NCBI GenBank assembly: GCA_947455705.1
Contig: CANGPO010000007.1
Coordinates: forward strand, 1 to 63,214
DNA: 63,214 bases
Direction: 5' to 3'
Source: Actinomycetota bacterium
Lineage (GTDB): Bacteria > Actinomycetota > Actinomycetes > S36-B12 > CAIYMF01
Shown here: positions 57,543 through 63,214 of the stretch, in pieces
Layout of the letters: every line of letters starts with the position of its first letter
Position numbering within the stretch: position 1 is the first letter of the stretch
The notes under the pieces: generated by a model
Seen by the model: only the letters and a program-made list of their open reading frames with translations
The model's database searches: none
Told to the model about the DNA's origin: nothing
Position numbers and translations under genes: made by a program

Positions 57543-58261
57543 GCGGATACCTCCATGGTTGTGGCTGTACTACGTGGGCTTGCGTCGTCGCGTTTGAACG
57601 TTGGGACGAGAGTGGTGCAGATCCCATCACCAGCGGCGATGGTGGCTAGTCGGGTGACATGGACGCCTAGAAGTCGGCTAAATGCGTCTGCCTCAGCGTC
57701 ACAGAGCTCAGGAAACTCTGATGCGACATGACCCACAGGACAGTGGTGCTGACACATTTGGACCGTGGCGCCAACCGGAGTATCGGCAACACTGGCGGCG
57801 AATCCGTCTGCGGAAAGCGACTTCGCTAGTTCAGCAATACGAGTTTCGACATCAGATGCACTCATGACAGCGGCGTAACGACGCTCTAGTTCGTTGACTC
57901 GATGCTTGGCAAATGCCGCTACCGCGTCATCGCCGCCCGTCTCGCGGAGGAATCGAAGTGCACCAACAGCGAGATCGTCGTACGAAGCCTCGAATGAATC
58001 CCGACCTGTGCCATTGAGTGCATAAATCTTGGCAGGTCGACCGCGACCACGGCTTTGACCGCGGCCAGCAGCAGGGCCGAAGGGTGCCCGTTCGCTCACT
58101 GTCACGTTTCCAGTGGCGACGAGGTGATCGAGGTGTCGACGAACAGCCGTGCCCGTGAGTCCCAGCTGGGCTGCCAAGGCAGGCGCGGTCGACGGACCGG
58201 CCTCCAGCAATGCGCGAGCAACCCGGGCGGCGGCGCCCGAAAGAGGCTCAGCAGTTTTCAC
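57539..58261 (-). CDS. sufR: Iron-sulfur-sensing repressor SufR
   Basis: A 240-residue regulator with an N-terminal winged helix-turn-helix (residues 8-75; [20 protein letters not shown]) and C-terminal cysteines [18 protein letters not shown] that should hold a [4Fe-4S] cluster. When clusters are plentiful SufR represses the suf operon. It is the first gene of sufR-B-D-Rieske-C-S-U-T. The GTG start has TAACAT 7 bases upstream, and a near-consensus CAAC-N6-GTTR-type box covers both. It is divergent from the ABC exporter genes. Confidence 0.94.
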   Translation of the reverse strand: MKTAEPLSGAAARVARALLEAGPSTAPALAAQLGLTGTAVRRHLDHLVATGNVTVSERAPFGPAAGRGQSRGRGRPAKIYALNGTGRDSFEASYDDLAVGALRFLRETGGDDAVAAFAKHRVNELERRYAAVMSASDVETRIAELAKSLSADGFAASVADTPVGATVQMCQHHCPVGHVASEFPELCDAEADAFSRLLGVHVTRLATIAAGDGICTTLVPTFKRDDASPRSTATTMEVSA

Positions 58262-58274
58262 AACACTTATGTTA
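58261..58274 (-). promoter_or_regulatory. SufR-like box over the sufR -10 and start codon
   Basis: CAAC-N6-GTTA on the plus strand (58261-58274) matches the CAAC-N6-GTTG SufR box in 7 of 8 positions. It covers the TAACAT -10 (58274-58269) and touches the GTG start, so binding would block a leaderless transcript. Confidence 0.5.
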
Positions 58275-58345
58275 CCTAATTGCCAACAAAGTGCGAGTTT
58301 GGGGTCTTGTACGCGGGCTCGTTACCCCTGCGCATCCCACCTGCC

Positions 58346-58351
58346 TAGACT
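58346..58351 (+). promoter_or_regulatory. -10 element for ABC exporter operon
   Basis: TAGACT ends 8 bases before the ATG at 58360. Confidence 0.45.
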
Positions 58352-58359
58352 TATTCATC

Positions 58360-59280
58360 ATGTCCACCTCCACGCCTGCGGTCAGAGTTCAGGATCTGCA
58401 CGTGCGCTATGGGGACCTTCACGCCGTTCGTGGAGTCAGCTTCGACGTCCAATCTGGGTCGGTCACGGCCGTCTTGGGACGAAATGGGGCAGGTAAGACC
58501 AGCACCATCGACGTCTGTGAGGGATACCGGTCAGCTTCTGCAGGTTCGGTTCAACTGTGGGGCCTCGATCCGATCGCCGATGGTCGCGAACTTCGCGCTC
58601 GGGTGGGGGTCATGCTGCAGGACGGCGGCATCTACGGATCTGCCAAGGCATTGCGGATGCTTCGACATGTTGCTGCGTTCTACGCACATCCGCTACCCGT
58701 TGACGACCTCGCCGAACGACTTGAGTTAACGAACATCACGGCCACGTATCGACGGATGTCCGGTGGTGAGAAGCAAAGATTGGCTTTGGCCTGTGCCATC
58801 GTCGGCAGACCTGAGTTGGTGTTCCTTGATGAACCCACCGCAGGCATGGATCCGCAGTCGCGTCGCACCACGTGGGAACTGATCGAACAACTACGCGCTG
58901 ACGGAGTAACGATCGTCCTGACTACCCATCTGCTCGATGAGGCTGAACGGCTCGCCGATCATGTGGTGATCATTGACAAGGGCCGAGTCAAACGGCAGGG
59001 CTCCGTTGAAGACCTCACAGAAGGCGTGCCAGTCATCACGTTCAGGGCTGATGCGAACCTGCCCCTGCACACTCTGCAAGAGCGTCTTGCGGTATCCGTC
59101 ACAGCTACCGAGGAAGCGCCCGGCCAATACCGCGTCGATGGTTCGACGAGCCCTGATGTCGTTCGGCTTGTGGGCACCTGGTGTTCCGAAGTTGGAGTTG
59201 TGCCTCGGATGCTATCGACTGGGTCAGCTCGACTTGAGGATGTATTCCTCGGCCTCACCGATGCGCCGGACGAATCATGA
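58360..59280 (+). CDS. ABC exporter ATP-binding protein (DrrA-like)
   Basis: A 306-residue ATPase: Walker A LGRNGAGKTSTID, signature MSGGEKQRLALACAIV, Walker B LVFLDEPTAGMDPQSRR and switch TTHLLDEAERLADHV; the C-terminal domain resembles DrrA-type exporters. The frame opens at 58210, but the ATG at 58360 gives the normal N-terminus and a promoter-like -10. It overlaps the permease by 4 bases. A similar ATPase/permease pair sits beside sufR in Mycobacterium. The cargo is unknown; with ctaA downstream a role related to respiration or haem is possible but unproven. Confidence 0.92.
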   Translation: MSTSTPAVRVQDLHVRYGDLHAVRGVSFDVQSGSVTAVLGRNGAGKTSTIDVCEGYRSASAGSVQLWGLDPIADGRELRARVGVMLQDGGIYGSAKALRMLRHVAAFYAHPLPVDDLAERLELTNITATYRRMSGGEKQRLALACAIVGRPELVFLDEPTAGMDPQSRRTTWELIEQLRADGVTIVLTTHLLDEAERLADHVVIIDKGRVKRQGSVEDLTEGVPVITFRADANLPLHTLQERLAVSVTATEEAPGQYRVDGSTSPDVVRLVGTWCSEVGVVPRMLSTGSARLEDVFLGLTDAPDES

Positions 59281-60059
59281 CCGCACGCACAACCCATCAA
59301 GAAGGTGGGCTTACTCCTAGGCCAGCGGCCGCGTCACCATGGAAGGTCGTGCTCACGCAGACGGCTTTCGAAGTGAATTCAGCCCTGCGCAATGGTGAGC
59401 AACTCCTACTGACAATCGTGATCCCTGTTGTGGTGCTGTTTGCCATGTCCCGCGTGCCATCGTCGTTCGTTGGCTACTCCCCCGTCATTGACGCCATCAC
59501 GCCAGGCGTGTTCGCACTGGCGATCATCTCGACGGCGTTTACCGGTCTGGCGATTGCGACCGGTTTCGAACGACGCTACGGCGTTCTTCGTTTCCTCGGA
59601 TCGACTCCGCTGGGCAGGGAGGGCTTTCTGGCTGCGAAGACCATCAGCGTTGTGGTCATCGAGTTGATCCAATTTGTGTGGCTCGGTGTCGGCGCTGCCA
59701 TGTTGGGCTGGGATCCACAGGGCTCATGGGGCTACGCCGTCATCGTGATCCTTCTAGGCACCGCGACATTTGCTTCATTGGGTTTGCTGCTCGCTGGAAC
59801 CTTGCGTGCGGAAGGCACCCTCGCCATTGCAAACTTGATATATCTCGGACTCCTAGCGCTGGGCGGCATCGTCATCCCGTCCGATCGCTTCCCTCAAGGA
59901 ATCTCACATGTGATCAGCTTGCTTCCATCGTCAGCGTTGGCCGATGGTTTGCGTTCGGCGTTCATCCACGGAGATTTCCCCGCGGCTGATGTCGTGACAC
60001 TGCTTATCTGGTGTGCACTTGGGATATTCGGAGTTCGCCGCTGGTTCCGGTGGTCATAG
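59277..60059 (+). CDS. ABC exporter permease (ABC-2 type)
   Basis: A 260-residue membrane protein with about six helices of the ABC-2 permease family, the partner of the preceding ATPase. The typical central region FERRYGVLRFLGSTPLGREGFLAAKT, a loop after helix 2, and the C-terminal GIVIPSDRFPQGISHVISLLPSSALADGLRSA are visible. It overlaps the ATPase gene (ATGA). 66 bases follow before ctaA. Confidence 0.92.
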   Translation: MTARTTHQEGGLTPRPAAASPWKVVLTQTAFEVNSALRNGEQLLLTIVIPVVVLFAMSRVPSSFVGYSPVIDAITPGVFALAIISTAFTGLAIATGFERRYGVLRFLGSTPLGREGFLAAKTISVVVIELIQFVWLGVGAAMLGWDPQGSWGYAVIVILLGTATFASLGLLLAGTLRAEGTLAIANLIYLGLLALGGIVIPSDRFPQGISHVISLLPSSALADGLRSAFIHGDFPAADVVTLLIWCALGIFGVRRWFRWS

Positions 60060-60113
60060 TGTCTGATGGATCACTCACAAAGATTGCGATCAGCCACTTG
60101 TCTACCTGTCACT

Positions 60114-60119
60114 TAGGCT
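60114..60119 (+). promoter_or_regulatory. -10 element for leaderless ctaA
   Basis: TAGGCT ends 6 bases before the GTG at 60126. Confidence 0.6.
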
Positions 60120-60125
60120 GACCCC

Positions 60126-61094
60126 GTGACCACAGATGCCAGCGCACCTAATCCGTTCCCGACGACGGTCACGGACGGACGCGCGTCGCGCGTGGCGCGT
60201 GGAATATTCGTCGCGAATTTGATCGCTCAGATGGGCATCGTCGTCACTGGTGCCATCGTTCGCGTCACAAGTTCGGGGTTGGGCTGTCCTACGTGGCCGC
60301 GCTGCACCGCGGGTTCTTTCGTCCCCGTCGATGGTCAGGCAGAGCAGTGGCACAAGTACGTTGAGTTCGGAAACCGATCGCTAACTTTTATCCTGGGCGT
60401 ACTTGCCATTGCGTCGGTTGTCGCAGCCTTCGTCGATCGTCGCCGGCGGGCCCTCTCGGGACAACCCCGTCGGCCGCGCATCTTCTGGTTGGCCCTTGTT
60501 CCCATTCTCGGCACTGTCGCTCAAGCCGTACTCGGTGGCATCACAGTTCTGACTGGGTTAAATCCGTTCGTTGTTGCAGCGCATTTCTTGCTATCCCTCG
60601 TGCTCATCGCCCTGCTCACCAATCTGGTTGTGGCATCACGGGAACAGGCCGATTCACCGCTGACACTGCGGGTTAATACATACATACGTATAGGCATGTG
60701 GCTGCTATGCCTACTGATGGCTTCGGTGCTGGTACTTGGCACTCTCGTCACGGCCAGCGGCCCTCATGCCGGTGACGCGCACGTAGCGCGCACAGGTTGG
60801 GATCCCCAACTTGTGTCATGGATTCACGCAGACCTCGTGTTGCTTTGCATCGGCCTGGTCACCGGCCTGCTGGTGGCGCTCAGAGCGACAAACGCACCGA
60901 GCGACATCCTCAGCGCTGGCGTTCTTGCTTTGGTGCTTTTCCTGTCACAAGGTTTGATCGGATATGTGCAGTACTTCACCGGACTGCCATGGCTCGTTGT
61001 CGTACTTCACGTGTTGGGTTCGGTAACCGTGTGGTGGGCAACCGTTCGCTTCTTGCTGCGGAGCCGCATTCGCGGGGACGTACTGCCCGTCTAG
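60126..61094 (+). CDS. ctaA: Haem A synthase (COX15/CtaA)
   Basis: A 322-residue membrane protein that oxidises the C8 methyl of haem O to make haem A for cytochrome oxidase. The first helix region has [20 protein letters not shown] with the paired loop cysteines; YVEFGNRSL holds the conserved Glu and Arg, and further conserved His lie in [19 protein letters not shown] and VVLHVLG. About eight helices are expected. It shares its stop with ctaB in a convergent CTAG. CtaB supplies its substrate. Confidence 0.93.
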   Translation: MTTDASAPNPFPTTVTDGRASRVARGIFVANLIAQMGIVVTGAIVRVTSSGLGCPTWPRCTAGSFVPVDGQAEQWHKYVEFGNRSLTFILGVLAIASVVAAFVDRRRRALSGQPRRPRIFWLALVPILGTVAQAVLGGITVLTGLNPFVVAAHFLLSLVLIALLTNLVVASREQADSPLTLRVNTYIRIGMWLLCLLMASVLVLGTLVTASGPHAGDAHVARTGWDPQLVSWIHADLVLLCIGLVTGLLVALRATNAPSDILSAGVLALVLFLSQGLIGYVQYFTGLPWLVVVLHVLGSVTVWWATVRFLLRSRIRGDVLPV

Positions 61095-62035
61095 AAATGC
61101 AGGAAGGGATCGATCGCTACGGCAAGGAATAGCAGCGCCAAGTATGAGATCGAGCCATGGAACAGCCGCATCGGTCGCACGTCGAGGTCGCCGCGGCGGA
61201 CGCGACGTAGGAGGCCATGTGCCTCCCACAGGAATGCGGCGCCAAGGACCGCTGCCACGACCAGATAAAACGCCGTCATTCCAGCGGCGGGTACTAACAG
61301 CAACGAGGTGATGACCATCGCCCACGAATACCCGATGATCTCTCGAGCGACGCGAGACAGCGGAGCTACTACCGGAAGCATGGGCACGCCTGCTGCAGCG
61401 TAGTCGTCCCGAAAGCGCAGTGATAGCGGCCAATAGTGCGGTGGGGTCCAGAAGAAGACCACCCCAAACAGCACCAGTGGAGCCCACGTCAATGATCCGG
61501 TGACTGCAGACCACCCGATGAGGATCTGCATGCACCCAGCAGCGCCACCCCACACGATGTTCTGTGGGGTACGTCGCTTCAAGATCAGGGTGTAACCAAC
61601 GACGTACATAAGAATCGCTGCGGCTGTCAGCGCCGCGGCAAGGCCATTGGTGAATACGGCAAACCACGCCACCGAACCCATCGACAAAATCAGGCCGAAT
61701 CCAAGAGCTGCCCGAGGTGAGACATCACCAGTGACCAGTGGTCGGTGTCCGGTTCGAACCATGAGACCGTCGATATCGCGATCGAGGTACATATTGAGCG
61801 TATTGGCCCCGCCCGCAGCCAGGTACCCACCCACCAGCGTGATCAACACCAAACGCAGCGACGGAATGCCGTGGGCCGCCAGAATCATCGTGGGAACCGT
61901 GGTGACGAGGAGCAGCTCAATGATCCGCGGCTTGGTCAGTGCGATATACGCCCTGATGACCTTCGGTAGGGGAAGTTTCCCGCTTGTAACGCCCGTCAGA
62001 TCCTGACGATCAGGGCGTGGTTCAACTGCGCTCAC
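61091..62035 (-). CDS. ctaB: Protohaem IX farnesyltransferase (haem O synthase)
   Basis: A 314-residue UbiA-family prenyltransferase adding farnesyl to haem B. The two acidic motifs are visible: [23 protein letters not shown] (NxxxD region near residue 85) and [16 protein letters not shown]. The [21 protein letters not shown] start region is typical. The frame extends to 62095, but the GTG at 62035 has AGAGG 7 bases upstream and overlaps the stop of a seven-codon frame at 62055. It is divergent from tkt and convergent with ctaA. Confidence 0.94.
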   Translation of the reverse strand: MSAVEPRPDRQDLTGVTSGKLPLPKVIRAYIALTKPRIIELLLVTTVPTMILAAHGIPSLRLVLITLVGGYLAAGGANTLNMYLDRDIDGLMVRTGHRPLVTGDVSPRAALGFGLILSMGSVAWFAVFTNGLAAALTAAAILMYVVGYTLILKRRTPQNIVWGGAAGCMQILIGWSAVTGSLTWAPLVLFGVVFFWTPPHYWPLSLRFRDDYAAAGVPMLPVVAPLSRVAREIIGYSWAMVITSLLLVPAAGMTAFYLVVAAVLGAAFLWEAHGLLRRVRRGDLDVRPMRLFHGSISYLALLFLAVAIDPFLHF

Positions 62036-62055
62036 GCGATTGCCTCTGTCGTCAT
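62032..62055 (-). CDS. Leaderless seven-codon frame coupled to ctaB
   Basis: ATG ACG ACA GAG GCA ATC GCG TGA, encoding MTTEAIA, starts 6 bases after TAAGGT (62067-62062). Its TGA overlaps the GTG of ctaB (GTGA). The ctaB ribosome binding site AGAGG lies inside it. The arrangement suggests that ribosomes load without a leader and reinitiate at ctaB. Whether the peptide itself matters is unknown. Confidence 0.5.
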   Translation of the reverse strand: MTTEAIA

Positions 62056-62061
62056 GCCCCG

Positions 62062-62067
62062 ACCTTA
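62062..62067 (-). promoter_or_regulatory. -10 element for the ctaB transcript
   Basis: TAAGGT on the minus strand ends 6 bases before the ATG at 62055. Confidence 0.55.
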
Positions 62068-62145
62068 CCGCGCTTGGCTGGTTCTGCCGAGACAAACCTA
62101 GAACTTCCCGTGGCCCACCTCACTGCTGATCTGGCTCTGCACCGA

Positions 62146-62151
62146 TAAGGT
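62146..62151 (+). promoter_or_regulatory. -10 element for leaderless tkt
   Basis: TAAGGT ends 6 bases before the GTG at 62158. Confidence 0.6.
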
Positions 62152-62157
62152 GACCGC

Positions 62158-63214
62158 GTGACGAGGTTTAATAACTCACCCAGCGCCCTTCGCTCCGCTA
62201 CGTCGTCGTGGTGGACCCAGACCGACGATCGGGCGGTTGACACTGCCCGCGTTCTAGCGGCCGATGCGGTTCAGAAGGTCGGTAACGGCCATCCCGGAAC
62301 GGCCATGAGTTTGGCCCCGGCCGCGTACCTGCTGTTTCAGCGTTTCCTAGCCCATGACCCGGCGGACCCGTCGTGGCTCGGCCGCGATCGTTTCGTGCTG
62401 TCGTGTGGTCACTCGTCCTTGACGCTGTATATCCAATTGTTCCTGTCCGGTTACGCGGTAGACCTCGCTGACCTGCAAACCTTCCGTACCTGGGGATCTT
62501 TACTTCCCGGCCACCCTGAGGTTCACCACACGCCAGGTGTAGAAACGACGACCGGACCGCTCGGCCAAGGCCTTGCCACGGCAGTCGGAATGGCGATGGG
62601 TGCGCGTTACGAACGAGGACTTCTCGATCCCGATGCACCAGTTGGCGAAAGTATCTTCGACCACACCGTGTGGGTCATCGCATCTGATGGTGACCTCGAA
62701 GAGGGTGTGACGTCAGAGGCGTCATCCCTTGCGGGTACGCAGAAACTCGGCAACTTAGTTGTTGTTTGGGACGACAACCGCATTTCGATCGAGGACGACA
62801 CTGCTATCGCTTTCAGTGAGAACGTGGCGGCCCGTTATGAAGCATATGGATGGCACGTCCTGCACGTCGACGCAAAGGCTGACGGCAGTGTTGATGTCGC
62901 AGCGCTCGCCGATGCTATGGCCAGTGCCCAAGCTGAAACGACGCGTCCGTCGTTCATTCAACTTCGCACCATCATTGGTTGGCCCGCGCCGACTTTGCGC
63001 AACACCTTTAAGGCACACGGATCCGCACTTGGTGCCGCTGAGGTTGCGGCCACCAAGGAGCTACTTGGCTTCGATCCGGAAAGATCTTTCGAGGTCGACG
63101 AGGCGGTTCTCGCACACGCACGAGAGGTTGCAGCACGCGGAGCTGCCCTTCGTGGTGAGTGGGACGTGGCATACAGCTCGTGGCGCGAGTCACAGCCCGA
63201 TCGTGCGGCATTAC
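62158..63214 (+). CDS. tkt: Transketolase, 5' part
   Basis: The first 352 residues of transketolase, which moves two-carbon units between sugar phosphates with thiamine diphosphate; the gene runs past the window end. Visible are ADAVQKVGNGHPGTAMSLAP, the substrate loop TTGPLGQGLATAVGMA and the diphosphate-binding region IASDGDLEEGVTSEASSLAG followed by DDNRISIEDD. The usual GDG reads SDG here, as in other actinobacterial enzymes. The GTG start is set by a -10 element 6 bases upstream and by the N-terminus. It is divergent from ctaB, as in Mycobacterium. Confidence 0.95.
   Translation, partial: MTRFNNSPSALRSATSSWWTQTDDRAVDTARVLAADAVQKVGNGHPGTAMSLAPAAYLLFQRFLAHDPADPSWLGRDRFVLSCGHSSLTLYIQLFLSGYAVDLADLQTFRTWGSLLPGHPEVHHTPGVETTTGPLGQGLATAVGMAMGARYERGLLDPDAPVGESIFDHTVWVIASDGDLEEGVTSEASSLAGTQKLGNLVVVWDDNRISIEDDTAIAFSENVAARYEAYGWHVLHVDAKADGSVDVAALADAMASAQAETTRPSFIQLRTIIGWPAPTLRNTFKAHGSALGAAEVAATKELLGFDPERSFEVDEAVLAHAREVAARGAALRGEWDVAYSSWRESQPDRAAL

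Overview
This window comes from the chromosome of an actinomycete (Actinomycetota) of fairly high G+C content. Marker genes support this: the Pup ligase pafA with pafB and pafC, the RNA polymerase-binding protein rbpA, an InhA-type enoyl reductase beside fabG, a polyprenol-phosphate mannosyltransferase after lnt, and the actinobacterial suf operon with sufR, a Rieske ferredoxin and sufU. Long stretches keep the gene order known from Mycobacterium: pafA-pafB-pafC-tatA-tatC-helY-exonuclease-pepE; lnt/ppm1-fxsA-rbpA; fabG-fabI; a hypothetical-nfeD-SPFH block; echA12-HTH-ABC-F; the suf operon; and an ABC exporter-ctaA-ctaB-tkt block. I saw no insertion sequence, prophage, CRISPR array, rRNA or tRNA gene. 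No gap between genes exceeds 300 bases.

Layout. 0-12.8 kb: pupylation and its regulators, three FKBP prolyl isomerases, Tat export, a lipid kinase, an RNA/DNA helicase, an exonuclease and a dipeptidase. 12.8-18.8 kb: an Lrp-type regulator and a lysine catabolic cluster (kamA, kdd, kamD, kamE, kal) for the 3,5-diaminohexanoate route. The cleavage enzyme kce and the aminomutase reactivase are not in the window. 18.9-22.3 kb: lipoprotein acylation, polyprenol mannosylation, fxsA and rbpA. 22.5-34.5 kb: an accessory part with transporters, queuosine salvage (yhhQ, tgt), a nitrilase-family amidase with an NCS1 permease, a GMC oxidoreductase and a multidrug exporter. 34.5-46.8 kb: SPFH/NfeD, fatty-acid elongation enzymes, TldD/TldE, dodecin, SURF1 and others. 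46.8-63.2 kb: ABC proteins, the complete suf operon, haem A synthesis (ctaA, ctaB) and the start of transketolase.

The strongest pattern outside the genes is in the promoters. About fifteen start codons have a TANNNT hexamer ending exactly 6 bases upstream, with several more at 5, 7 or 8 bases. This is the layout expected for leaderless mRNAs, and it also helped choose start codons. One of these promoters drives a seven-codon reading frame whose stop overlaps the ctaB start, which suggests a leaderless leader peptide controlling haem A synthesis. Other regulatory sites are an ECF/SigR-type promoter at rbpA, a SufR-like box over the sufR start, perfect inverted repeats at fabG and at the NCS1 permease, and an imperfect repeat between kamA and kdd.
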